Assembly (NCBI GenBank): GCA_944470555.2
Contig: OX104127.1
Coordinates: 115,348,741-115,412,740 of the forward strand
Source: Heterobilharzia americana
Lineage: Eukaryota > Platyhelminthes > Trematoda > Strigeidida > Schistosomatidae
DNA: 64,000 nt
Direction: 5' to 3'
Shown: in pieces, positions 26,830 through 38,459 of the stretch
How positions within the stretch are numbered: position 1 is the first letter of the stretch
Layout: every line of letters starts with the position of its first letter
Notes under the pieces: generated by a model
The model's database searches: none
Told to the model about the DNA's origin: nothing
What the model saw: only the letters and a program-made list of their open reading frames with translations
Made by a program: the position numbers and the translations under genes

Positions 26830-26990
26830 GTGCACGTTTGTACAGTCGATCATGAGCCACACATGGTGCATGGGGGTTAGTGATATCATCTGGCTGCCCA
26901 AATCTCAATAGATGAGGTGTGGCTCGAACCCACAACCTAATGGTTGGTAGTCGTCTCCCTAAACTACTGAACAACAGCTCAACATGTTAA
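26830..26990 (-). mobile_element. tRNA-like SINE copy (TGTGGCTCA family)
   Basis: On the minus strand: GTTTAGGGAGACGACTACCA (A-box side), CCATTAGGTTGTGGGTTCGA with the B box at 26931-26921, CTCATCTATTGAGATTTGGG, GATATCACTAACCC and TGTGGCTCA (about 26852-26860). The clearest of the four copies in the window. Confidence 0.7.
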
Positions 26991-26994
26991 TGCT

Positions 26995-28690
26995 AGAGAA
27001 GGTGTATGAGAGTAGACTTCTCAATACGATGATCATCAATAATTGTTATTGTTGTATTGTATTTCTATCATTTTAATGTGTCGACTAAGAAGTAGGGTAA
27101 ACAAGTATTCAGTTAGGTATTATCTTTCTATCTTCTTTGTTATGAATACATCTATAATTGACTACCAGTGGTAGCTATTATGCGTAGTTATCCTGAAGGA
27201 ATAAAATTTATGCCTCTTGTCACCTAAACGGTTAACCTTAAAAAGGGATTGAAGTTTGTAATCAAAAATTAAATTCCCAGGGATTTAAGTTTTGGTTAAC
27301 ACATCAGAAATAAATCTTCCTTTTTTAAATTGGTTTTCAGATGAGTGCAATCTTATATTAGCGTTATCAAGCTTCCAATCAATAGATGTTTGAAAGTGCA
27401 CGCCAAAATGGTGTGTTAGCATCAATGGTGATTAGGTGCGGATTAATGTACGGAACAATTTAAACCTCAGTTATATGTCACTAGAAAAATACTTTTAAAC
27501 TTAACAGGATGATTCAGTGATTGAAGAACAACTGACTAATGAAGGGAACATACTGTAATAAAATTACCTAGTTCATTCAAAACATTTCAATCTTCTCTTA
27601 ATTCGTTTAAACAAAGTTATGTTGTCACACATTCAAAACCTTACTCATTCACCTTCCAGTTTCGATTCCTAGACTGCCTCATCTATTCGTTGTCAAGCTT
27701 TACCGTTCCCCAAATTCTTGTGGTCACCACTAAACCCTATACACCCAACTGCAACAACATACCAGGAGGTTAGATGAAATCCCATCAACAGCTAGTCGTT
27801 ACAGTGTTAAAAATGATCAATATGTATAACACTTGGTTTTTGCATACATTCATACAAACAAAATCACTTTATATTACATGACATGAAACATTTTGTGTTT
27901 GACTTAACTCAGAATGGACATACAGAAGTATACTTGGTGATAATAAGAATAACAATAGTATTATTGCATACAGCTTGATAAAACACAGAATAAAGTGTGA
28001 TCAAAACAAGCTACAACTTTTGTGGTAAACAAAAAGTGCTATTGGTCTGTACTTTATCATTTATCTAGATATGAGTTATTAAATGTGAAGGGAATTAGAC
28101 TGACTGGTGATGTAATCATTTCCAACTTTTGTAATTCATTCATTAAAAAATGTAAATATGCTATGTCTGTGTTAGCATGGATTTGATCAGCTTCTGACAT
28201 CATTAGAGAAAGTGATGACTGTTATATTTTGTCATTCATGCAACTGGATAAGTATTTGTGGTAAAAGCTTCAATGAAGAGTCAGTACAATTCAGCCTTCA
28301 TTTCTTTAAATTCTGATGCCTTATCAAAGAGGCATTTTAAGTGAAAGAAGATAAGAGGAAAGAGTAATAACAGTATGATTCATGCAAGTTAGAGAAATAG
28401 AAGTTACATATGAATCTTTTTATCTCTTCATTTTCGGTTGGAAGGAAAATAGATGTCACGATATTTTAAGATGGTCTGATGATTTTCTTGCTCTAAACCA
28501 CCATAAGCTTTTAGTTGTTTAGTTTGACTACTCATAGGATTCTGAGATGATGGAGAATATTTGTAGCTTCTTCCTGAAGTGTGTGCTGATGATGTTGTCT
28601 AGGAGGACAATGAAATTGCCACGAATAAATCATCCAGCTTAGAAAACACAACACCATCAAAATTTGACTACATATACAACTCTTTTTAAA
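26995..28690. other. AT-rich region, unassigned
   Basis: Only short open frames; no repeat copy or domain recognised. Confidence 0.5.
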
Positions 28691-28776
28691 ATGGTACTAT
28701 CTAGTCTCAGGTAAATGTTTAACCCTGGGAATACCTGTTGTCTGAACTGTCTTAAGCTCAGCTGATATATACTTAC

Positions 28777-28956
28777 CATAAGCCTTAATAAAAAGTAATT
28801 TAAATAGTAACATATGGGTTACATGGATTATTTCTCTAATTCGAGTCCCTTTTTCTTTATGAAACTCCACTGCAAGCTGATTTACAATTTCAGGTCCATC
28901 AATATGATACTTAAATATCTTGTTCCCGTAGATGATTGAGTGATGATGCCGAAACG
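28777..28956 (-). CDS. Candidate internal exon of an unknown minus-strand gene
   Basis: A minus-strand frame is bounded by an acceptor (TTTTATAG before 28956) and a donor (TATG then GTAAGT, at 28776). The exon would be 180 nt, entering and leaving in the same phase. It encodes about 59 residues containing IIYGNKIFKYHIDGPEIVNQ and GTRIREIIHVTHMLLFKLLF, with a balanced composition unlike the AT-driven frames around it. I do not recognise the family. No neighbouring exon of the same gene was identified, so it could be chance. Confidence 0.35.
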
Positions 28957-29555
28957 CTATAAAATATTGTTTTAAGTTGAATTTTATGTAATTGTAGACA
29001 ACATTTGATAGTTTCACCAGCTAAAAGTCAACAGTGAACATCTTTATTTTAAATGCATCCTTATCTTTTACAGTGGAGAGTTGTAGGAATGTTCCTTATA
29101 GCACTAAAAACTAATTAACTGAAGGCCATCTACTAGATTTCAAAAGAATCCTCAAACCAAGAAGATTTTTTCTAAGCTAGACTGTATAAAATTCAACAAG
29201 TGACTGGAGATATACGAAACTCTAATTTTATTATATTTTGTCCCATGGAATCCATATCTAGTTTACAAAGCACTTCGCATTTATGAAGTAACTAATATTT
29301 AATATATTAGGATTGTACGGACAATATTTAGGTGTACGATAATAGGTAAATGATTCCACTTATTCTAGGATTGGTCGGCAGTCTACACCATTGAAAGATT
29401 GAGTTTTGAGGTTAAATGAAGAAAATTATTCTTGGGACAAATTATGAGTTACTTTACTGCACATAATGTAGAAGTTAAACCTTTTACTATCGACTCTGCA
29501 GAAAAGTCAAGGTATATATGTACATAGTTTGTAAATTGAACAAAATAACTGGCTT
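28957..29555. other. AT-rich region, unassigned
   Basis: No feature recognised. Confidence 0.5.
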
Positions 29556-29559
29556 TACT

Positions 29560-29880
29560 GATAGATAGTGGGTAGCAGTATAGTCCAGGAGACATGCTTC
29601 TTCCTTCTTGAGACTCGTCAGTTGGATATATCTGCCTCTCAGGGAGTGATGTTGTTGCCGCCAGGACTTGAGCGTTATCCACTAGACCAGTGAGTCCCGA
29701 TATCTACTCATTGTGCTACAGGTATAGTATAGTCTTATTTTATTGCCTGTCATCGCGCATCACTGATTTGACAGAATCGATCGACCACTATTACCACATG
29801 GGCTCTTGTTTGGATGCTTCGAGATTGCCGAGATTTTAAGCTTAGATACTAAAGATGGATATGTCAGTTCAGTCCCGTCA
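29560..29880 (-). mobile_element. SM-alpha-type SINE with degenerate hammerhead (minus copy)
   Basis: Minus strand: a segment with GGCAATCTCGAAGCATCC (about 29845-29825), a tRNA-like head TGGTCTAGTGGATAACGC (about 29690), AACAACATCACTCCCTGAG, the hammerhead block (29628-29582) and CTGCTACCCACTATC (about 29575). The core has intact CTGACGAG, but stem II and GAAA are altered (AGGAAGAAGC where AGGACGAAAC is usual), so it is probably inactive. Confidence 0.75.
29582..29630 (-). ncRNA. Degenerate hammerhead ribozyme (minus strand)
   Basis: Stem I strand TATCCA, core CTGACGAG, stem II TCTC-AAGA-AGGA, then AGAAGC instead of CGAAAC, and 3' stem strand CTGGA. Two changes in or next to the conserved GAAA segment. 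Confidence 0.65.
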
Positions 29881-29889
29881 ATGACGGAA

Positions 29890-30200
29890 AGTGATAAGCA
29901 ATAAAGTAAAAATTAAACCCACCGCAAAAGCAATAGATATCGTGACTCAGTGACCTAGTGTGTAACGTTATGGCATTCGATGTGATTGGTTGTAGGTTCG
30001 GGTTTTAGGGACAACAACATCACTCACTTGGAGGTAGGTACATTCAGCCAACAAGTGCTAAATAGGACAAATGTTCTTCCCGAATCCCACTATCTAAACT
30101 GAAATCTCTGACAATATCGAGGCATCCGCATAGCAGCCTATGTAAGAACAGTTGTCAAACAATTCAGTCCAATCAACGACGCACTTTCAAGCTATCACAT
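29890..30200 (+). mobile_element. SM-alpha-type SINE with degenerate hammerhead (plus copy)
   Basis: Plus strand: CAGTGACCTAGTGTGTAACG head, B box GGTTCGGGTTTTAG (about 29995), ACAACAACATCACTCACTTG, GGTAGGTACATTCAG, a hammerhead relic at 30040-30088, CCCACTATC, and CAATATCGAGGCATCCGCAT (about 30113) leading to AATCAACGACG. The core reads CCAACAAG and the GAAA segment reads CAAAT, so the ribozyme is dead. It forms a head-to-head pair with the minus copy. Confidence 0.75.
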
Positions 30201-30239
30201 AAAGGGTAACTGCCTTTGTTCCTATTTGTTTAAACAACA

Positions 30240-31425
30240 TGAGTTTTTGATGTAAAGTGTTTTTTTTTTATCATAATACAGTCCATCCTTCTAAATAAAG
30301 TACATTTACTATTAGTCAGCTGAAAATATCGAAAGATTTTCATGGTACAACTGTTTTTCTCTGTTTACAAACCAAAAAGGACAAAGTGAAGGAAGAACGT
30401 GTACTTTTCAGTGAGATTCTAGGTCATAATCATTGTTAGCGGAAATGTTAACTAAATATGATAGAGAACTTTCTCTATATAAGAAATAATTTCCGTTTTC
30501 ATTATAATTCAAAGGTATGTAATTTTGTAGTAAAGAAGCTGGTATGCTAACTTAAAATAGGGTAGACATTCATTTAATAATGATCGAATTCACTTGAAAG
30601 ATTTTTGGTGTAGTGTTCGATTTCAAAGTAACTCATACCAAATCGATGTTAGAAAAACGTTTGCCAGATATATCATCCTGTCATTGAACTCCACATTATG
30701 ACGCATGCATAACCTCACAGACAATCAAACCCTCAGAACTTCTGATCTTGGTGAGATTGAAATTCGTTACACCATTTATGCTAACTTCTGTTGATTCACG
30801 ATAAAGTTAATGTTGATCTATAAGGAAAATTGTTCTGAAATGTCCCAACTGTTATCAAAACTTTCAGTACAGATACACTTTATTGACCATCAGTTCAAGA
30901 GCTTGCAGTTTTCAATCACCATTCGCCAAATGTTAGTTTAAATTTAAAACGATTTAATTCCATATATTCTGAGGTTTTAGCTTTCAATAACACATTTGGC
31001 TTCTCTTTCATAATATTTTCGTCAGGATTAACAGGAGAATGTAAAAGTCACCCCTACATAGTTGCAACTTTTTCATGCTATTTAGCAATTAAGAATTGAC
31101 TGACCATCTCGATTTTGTTTCCGCTTACCAACTTTCGTGACTTTAACAAGAAATGCAAATCAGCAAGATTTCTGACCATTTATTTCAGTGGTTTTTAAAG
31201 CATTTATAAGTTAACTGAACAACTACATTAAACAGTAGAGAACTGAAGGGGTGTTTTGTCCTGGTTTAAGAATTGTCAGCAGTTTGAATTCAATCAGCCT
31301 CGTATTTTTTAGTCTTAATTACTGGTCAAATTTTTTAAACCATCTCTTCATATTAGCTGGATACAGGGAATCGGTAGAAAGTTCTGGACTCAATTTTTGC
31401 AATTTTTGCCATTTACCAGAAATCC
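30240..31425. other. AT-rich region, unassigned
   Basis: No feature recognised on either strand. Confidence 0.5.
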
Positions 31426-31429
31426 GTAC

Positions 31430-31610
31430 CTGAAATCTCGACGGAGCTGATGTCTCATCTGAGATTCAAACCCGTATCACCCAGTGTTGCCTTCAGACAC
31501 GTTATCACAGATCTATTCTGGCTACGACTGACCTCCTGTTGGACTGGGTTCGGTACATTGGTTAATTATGGGTCACTAGTGTCACCCAACCAACTTCTAT
31601 CTCTGTGCAT
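31430..31610 (-). repeat. tRNA-like SINE fragment, another family
   Basis: On the minus strand: AACGTGTCTGAAGGCAACAC, CTGGGTGATACGGGTTTGAA with a B-box-like GGGTTTGAATCTC (31473-31461), then AGATGAGACATCAGCTCCG. Resembles a tRNA-derived SINE head; the 3' module of the TGTGGCTCA family is absent. Confidence 0.45.
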
Positions 31611-31649
31611 CACGATGATGGGGTTCCTAGCCTGGTGACCACATTGCAA

Positions 31650-32885
31650 AATGATCGATAGAATTTGATCAGCACTTGGATTAGACTACATAGAATTCCT
31701 TATCCTCCAGTTAATTATAAAAACACTGTCAATACTACTTATTGTCTTACAATTAAGGTTTATTTTACATGTCTAAAGAGGTGCTATCAGAGGAGCAAGA
31801 AAGCACTACTGTAATGTAGTATTGAAGATCCTTTCATTATTTGCTCAACCTTGTACATTTTGATTTCGGTCAATGTTCAGTTTCCTTACTGTTTAAGTCA
31901 CCATTATTTTTCAATCAGCAAATTATATACAATCATAAAACTCTCCTAGTGGCATTAATTTTGATTTCAAGGATTGTATTTACATTAGTTGAATTCAAGT
32001 AATGCTATAATCTAAAAATTTTAATTTTCGCTTTGCATTTAGTTTAGTTTTTTCATGCAAAATAGCAATTAATTTCCCTGAACAAATGTATGTCTGCAGC
32101 CGGATGAAATTTGATTAGTCATTGGAAAGTGAGCAGTCTTATTTCGTCCGTTTCAATGTACTGATTGAATTCTACCAATCTCTTTACAACATGATTATCA
32201 AGCTATGAGACTTAAAATTACACTACTAGATGTTTTCTTCTCACATAAACTGTACGTTTTGAACAGATTTTATCACAGACTTTTAAACTCTAAGTAATAA
32301 TTATTATTTGTTGATACTTGCAATTTACTGTTTTTTCACTGGATCGAATTGATTAACCTCTTTTGGAATATGAGCTCCTATGCGGATGCCTCGATGCCTC
32401 GAAATAAATTGGCTATGAATATGAAAATTAGAGTAAATACGTATTTTCATTAGAACTTTAGCTTATTTACTTTATAGGTACAGTATCTGTGCAAGAAGAA
32501 TATAGGTATGTAAAGTAATTTCGTAAAGGTGAAGAGTGATAGTTTCACATATTTTGGTCAATTTCAGGATAGGATTGACATAGCAGTTCGGTGTAGATTA
32601 AAAGTATTTTATCAGAAAGCTGTAGTTACTTTTCTATTCTCCTGGGACCTCCTTCATCTTTTAACCCAAATAATGAGTTTCTTAACGTTAATTTATTTAT
32701 CCTGTAATTAGCAGACTTCTTGTAAAATAAACGGTGACACGATCTTCATCCAAAAATTACATAAATCTATACTTAACTATCATCCTTTGAATTGTCGCAT
32801 TCAGCTAAACTGTTTATGTCCTTATTGTAAAAGTGGTGTACTTGAAAGACATGTATGTGAATAAACCCTAACAAAATACGTGCTT
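31650..32885. other. AT-rich region, unassigned
   Basis: No feature recognised. Confidence 0.5.
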
Positions 32886-32891
32886 TATAGT

Positions 32892-33095
32892 AATGATGTA
32901 TAGTGGCTAGCAGTGGAACCCAGGATCCACATTTCGTCCTGTTTGTGACTTGTCAGATGGATTCCACTTCTAGCCACTATCCATCATTATTATATAGTTA
33001 AGAACACAGGCAATATCAAGGCATCCGCACAGGAGCCCACATTGCCAACAGAGACTGATCAATTCGGTCCAATCAACGACGGTGTAATACAAGCA
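32892..33095 (+). mobile_element. SM-alpha-type SINE pieces with inverted-repeat-framed hammerhead
   Basis: Plus-strand tail CACTATCCATCATT, GCAATATCAAGGCATCCGCA and CAATTCGGTCCAATCAACGA (33005-33075) match the SM-alpha tail seen at 30110-30175. Upstream of it a hammerhead in the opposite orientation sits between two 26-bp arms (32892-32917 and 32963-32988) that are reverse complements with two mismatches. Confidence 0.7.
32915..32965 (-). ncRNA. Hammerhead ribozyme, near-consensus, minus strand
   Basis: Minus strand: stem I strand GGAATCCA, core CTGACAAG (one change, G8 to A, from CTGANGAG), stem II with loop ACAAACA closing on GGAC, GAAAT, stem III, cleavage triplet ATC, and 3' stem strand TGGGTTCC pairing with the 5' strand through 8 bp including one G-U. 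Best preserved of the copies here, but G8 is catalytically important, so activity should be strongly reduced. Confidence 0.72.
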
Positions 33096-33099
33096 ATAA

Positions 33100-34840
33100 C
33101 ACTAAAATATGTGTTCTTTTAAGTTGTCGCCTCCTGTTTAATACACTGGTTATTTGAGATAGTAAAAAAGATTTGAAAATTTTTGTTTATCTTCAATTTA
33201 ATTGGTTGTATCTAGTTAAAGTAGGTTGGATTGTTTGCAGTTGTTTGTTCGTAAGTTGATGTAACAAATGTTTCGTGAAAAGTAGAGTTTCATTTTATCC
33301 AGAGACTGAAAATCTGAATAACTATCAAACCTAAAATAATCTAGATTTTCATTAAGAGCATAAGTTTTTACATATTCGGGTACGGTTCCACTGACTAATA
33401 ACTGCACTCTGAATTAACTCATCAAACTTCACGTCTAATCCTCGAATACGCTACTTATGTTTAGTATGACTTAGGAGATTAGAAGTTCTCAATGCAGTTT
33501 AATATATGTATATGTTTTGCAAGGGTTTTTAGAAACGATCAAATAGTTTTTACTATTCTTCTCAATTCCTATCATTTATTTGGTTGAAGCAGTAGATACT
33601 TTGTAAAGAGTGGCATTGATAATTGTGTGAATGTCTCCTACTTTCATGAATAAACTTCTTTCTTTGGATCTTCCAGTCATCGTACCACAGTCACAGACAG
33701 ATAATCGAGACAGAGGATCATTATTTTCAAAACACGTAATGTTTACATTGCATTAATCAGCTCATCATTGTTAAAAGACTAACTCACTGCTATCGTGAAT
33801 ATCTGTTGTACATACCCATTTTAGTGTGCACATTCTCTGAAAACATATGATTCTAACACTCTATGAAGCAACTTGTTATTTTTTCTAACTGCTGTGCAAT
33901 AAAGTAAGTGTTAGTCCAGAAGAACTCCCACATTAAGATCTATCAGCGCCTTTATTAACAAAGTGATCTGTACAAAACTTTCTGATTAGCTAGTGTATAT
34001 CCCAATGTACGTCAAAAATTGACTATTCCTCAAATACAGTTTATCGACATGTCTGATAAATTGTGTTAGAAACTTCATCTTTTACATGACACTTACATAG
34101 AGCTACATTTCAATCCTATATTTATACTGACTTTTCAAAAATCTCTTCGTTCATTCATCTAAATTTTAGGTATCAAGTGAACTGAACATGCCAGTTGCAA
34201 AGATAGCGAGTTTTATTGTTCAACTAGCTTTTTATTTGTAGGCCTATATGGCGGGAAAAAGAATTTCAATTTATACACAGTAGAAGTGAAAGTATTTAAA
34301 TTGTTTTACTGATCATGTTTTCCAGATGTTTGTTATCAAACAGCTGTTTAACACATGGCACCCAACAACTAAGAAAAACGTAAAAACTATGATTATGTGT
34401 GAAATGTAGCGTAGTGTTGAAAGAGTTCTCTGTTTCTAATGTACTTCAAACGGTGTAATGCAAATAAAAGCAGACTTTATGTGATAGTCACTTAAGAGAT
34501 ATCACGTTTAGATGCCATGCATTGAATGATGATAAACTGAAATGAAAAGGCTATAAGGTGGATGGTGGTAAAATAATATCAATATTCAAGTGGTGAAACA
34601 AATAAAAAATTTAACTATACTTTTCATTCTAGGAAGTTTTGGGTACAAAAATACTTGAACAGGGACAGAAATGTTGACCATAGAATTCTTTTCAGTTGAA
34701 AATAGTCAGAAATATCCAAGCGTCTTAGGTAACTGTAAACGACTGTATGGTGACAAATGACGGTCGGACAGTTAATTCTCATATTTAACCTAAGAACACT
34801 TGATGAAGTAAGTCACAGTACTTCACTAAATGGTAACTCT
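33100..34840. other. AT-rich region, unassigned
   Basis: No gene or repeat recognised. Confidence 0.5.
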
Positions 34841-34844
34841 GTAT

Positions 34845-37800
34845 TCTGTCATGCCATACCAGAAAGGTCGATGGGTTAGTGGCAAGACAAGAAACAGTTA
34901 CTGTTAAGGTTTAAATTGCTACGCCATGATAGGGGTCAGAGAGCGAAATCGTACTGTTGACTGAATGAGTGTGTACCAGCTGTAAGTTGTTCCCAGTGGA
35001 TGACCAACTGTGACGCACTGATTTTGCCTCCCCTGTGGGAAGAGAAGTCTATTAGAAAACCTCGGCCCTAAAAACAGCTCACTTCCATTTACCCTACAGC
35101 ATACCGGTACCTGTCATACGCGATGGGTTCACAAACAACAAGCTAAAATATCAAACTTCCAAAAAGGCCATGGGCTCTATGCTCAAACACTGAAACTTCT
35201 TTATCAGGTACCTTAAGAAGGAACAAAGCTTTGTGGTGTGGGAATTCGAGCAGTATCAACTACCCTCAGAAATCCATCGGCATTCAGGTTCCCTCACACC
35301 GTTATCTACCTTCTAAATCCTCATCTTCTTATCTTCCTTCATCTCTCCGAGTCAACACTTTTATATCATCTTCAATTTGTTCTAGATCTGCAGCTCTTAT
35401 CAACGGTCTGACTTCAAGAAACAATGACACTGATAATCTCCTGAAATCACCCTCTAAACAACACGTTAGAGCTTACAATAATCATACCCTCTACCAAATA
35501 AGCAAAGAAGTTTCATTAGCCAAAACTCTGACTTCTCGGGTCATGGATGTGTGCCACATTTGTGAGACGCGCATACATAAACCTGCTGCAGTTTTCCGCC
35601 TAGCCTCACCCGGCCTTTTTGATGGATCGGCTAAGTTTACTCTTAGATTTTCTGGAGATTCGATAGGTAATTCTTAGTTTTTGCAAGTGTTCGCATAGGA
35701 TTAAGTACCAAGGCAGAAAGGACACTGCTCAACTGGTTCGTAGTTGAGAGTCACCTTTGCTTTGTTCCATTGAACGACTCAGTGTAGTCTAGAATGGGTA
35801 GCAAAGCTTGCTGTCATCTCTTCACAATCTCCGTTTACATACTAACAGGCAGTTGTCCAGATGAAACGACTGATGACTTTTACCAAAATCTGTCTAACTT
35901 GCAGCCATAAATCAAACGTTCACATTTGATTGTCATAGTAGGTAATTCTAGTGCACATATGGGCAGGTTAAGTCAAACAAAAAGGCATTTTCGCAATCCA
36001 GTCGGAAAGAACACAGATATATGATTGCCTGCTATAAGTTTGAACAAGAAGTTATCTGTTTCCAGTCGGTGTGAACTTCAGACTTAAAGAGAGATATTGA
36101 CTAGAGTGAGGCCCACTGACTTTACCTCAACAGTGAACAGAGGTAGACCATATTGCTATCAATTACCGCTGGAGACGGTGGATGGAAAATTGCTACTACC
36201 ACTGGAGTGCATGTTTGGACAGGGATCACCCGTATGCTTGCACTTCAATAGATACTGAAAAACTGCAACTACAATATCATTCCAAATGAAATTCAATGAT
36301 GAGAATGCTTAGCCTTCTTTCAAAAATGAACTGACTAGGTGGTTTTCCATAACAGAACAACATCATTCGCCAGTCAGAAGGCTGGCGCCATGTCGTCTTC
36401 TGTAATAACATCGGTGAAGCCTTATGGTCAATACGAGAACAGAGGTGGACAGGAAATTCTAAAGAGATGGAAAACAACATGGCCATATGCAACAATAGAC
36501 AGTCATTCAGGGATACTAAGGAAACTGAGATGAAAATGTCAGTAATTAGTGAGAGTATAGCCAGAGATAAATGGACCTGCAACTATGATGTGAGGGGTAT
36601 CATGGCTGGAAAGATGTGCAGATCACTTTGAAGAACGGTTCAAAGGGCCTCCAGATACTATAACCATACCTATTATCTTTTCAGACCTGGGATAAAACAC
36701 TGAGATAGGGTCTTCAACATTTGCAATTGTTGTGAAAGCTGTAAATAATCTGAAACAAGGGAGGACAATAGGCCATGATGGACGAGTACCGGAGGTGAAT
36801 AGGGACGGTGGTCTTGGGATAACGGTCAGTTTAGCTGGTGTTAGCTGGCCTATGTGAACCAAATGTTTTCCCCTCTAACTGGTCCCAAATACTGATTGTC
36901 CCAGTCTTCAAGAAAAGAGTAAACATCCTCCGATGATAACCAAAAGCGAGTCAACCTGACGAGCAGTGTCGGAAATTCTAGGTTCTATAACTACCAGACA
37001 TCTGAGAATAGCTAGGGAACGACAAACCCGAAACATCCAGACAAGTTTAAGATCTGGTTTTAGGTGTGTCAAGCAGACAATCATTCTGTATCATGCTCAG
37101 TAATACAGATAGATATATCGCTACCCAACCTGAAGGCAGTATTTGACTTCATTGATCAAGAGGTCTTATTGCAGTGGGTTCCACTGAAAATGATTACCAA
37201 GTAATCAGATCATTCTGCAGAAAGCTCCGTACTCGAACACCCGTGGATACGTTTCAGCCAACCATGAGTTGTGTACGTCGAGTGGCGTCTGTTAAGGATG
37301 TACACTCCCTACATTCTTATTCAGACCTGTCATGGAAGCAGACATGGGGGTCCCTTTCTCATCATTTAAATAAATTCGGACTGACCTTGTTGCAGAAGAC
37401 TTCTTCATTGACATAGAATATAATATGTCCCTGTTAGGTGAAGATGTTGAGTCTGAGGATGCAGAGTCTTCCAGATACCTTGATCGAGAATCTGAGAATC
37501 TATGATGAACTTATAACCTATCTTTGAATGAGGGATGTCGCTTTAGGATCGGTCTTTACTGGTACTTCGTTTAATTATGAGAAGTGAGGCAGCTGAGCGT
37601 GTTTAACAACCTACTCATTCAGGAACTAGATCAGTGACTAACGAAATCTCTGCATGGATACAAAGGGTTTGATCGATTTTTTTTAGCTAGCGCCATTTTT
37701 AGTGCCAATATGGTGTCCGACTGTTTATTAAGGGTTGAGTGGACTGCATTGATATTCGCTCCGATCCAATGAGTGAATGTGAAACATGGTCATTAAATGT

Positions 37801-38450
37801 GGGGAATATGAGCAGGCTTCAGGTGTTCAACTTCATTGTCTTTGTAGCATAGGCTGTCATTTTGTTACCACATCAGTAATGTCGATGTCATGCGTAGAGT
37901 TTTGGAGAGATGAAAGTCAGTCAATGAGATTGTAAGCATGCACCGACTCAGATGGTTGGAAAATATGTTGCGCATCCCTGGTCACCATCTGCTTCACCTT
38001 GCAATGTTGACTGAAGTAGGTTCAGTCTGGAGAACGGTTATAGGCCGCAAAAATGGAAAATTGCACCAGTTCCTGAAGACTTTAACTGTTGGCCTGAGCT
38101 GTGTACGAAAATGTAGACTCTCTGGTTGGGTTGCGTGTGACTAGAGAAACCGGTAATTGGAGACTGTAGACAGTACGGTTCCAAACAGATTTCAAGAGTA
38201 CAGATGTATCCACATATTATCCTCATCTTAATCGTCATACTGAGTACAGTAGTTTCTCATTCTCTTTTGCTCTTCTTGTACTACTTTTTACCAATTTTGA
38301 ATACTTCTTCTTTATTTCTGTCTTTCATCTTAGTGCTTTGATACTTGATGATGTTTTGACTCAGGTCACTGCTCACTATTGCTGTGCTCTATATTGATTT
38401 TGTCTGCCTGTGTTGTCATAAAACGAACCTGAATCAAAATAGTTTCGTGT
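34845..38450 (+). mobile_element. RTE-type non-LTR retrotransposon, full length but decayed (copy B)
   Basis: The leader (34850-35050) is homologous to copy A in intron 4. A frame open at 35231-35677 ends in the endonuclease start MDVCHICETRIHKPAAVFRL. The endonuclease continues in broken frames (about 35930 with the GN-SAHMGRL block; about 36150 with TEVDHIAINYRWR). The RT follows: AVNNLKQGRTIGHDGRVP (about 36740), VPVFKK (about 36900), a QTSLRSGFRC block (about 37040), DFIDQEVL (about 37150), and DIEY where YADD should be, reading YNMS, followed by LLGEDVES (about 37415). Then come CETWSLNVGNMSRLQVFN (about 37780) and the C-terminal HRLRWLENMLRIPGHHLL (37938 onward) with CRLSGW. The 3' part ends near AACGAACCTGAATCAAAATA (about 38430). 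Inactive. This family is distinct from the SR2-like one but in the same clade. Confidence 0.87.
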
Positions 38451-38459
38451 TCAAAAATA

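Noticed and set aside
26921..26931. Functional tRNA gene on the minus strand
   Set aside because: Only A- and B-box-like motifs; no complete cloverleaf or anticodon stem. Interpreted as a SINE.
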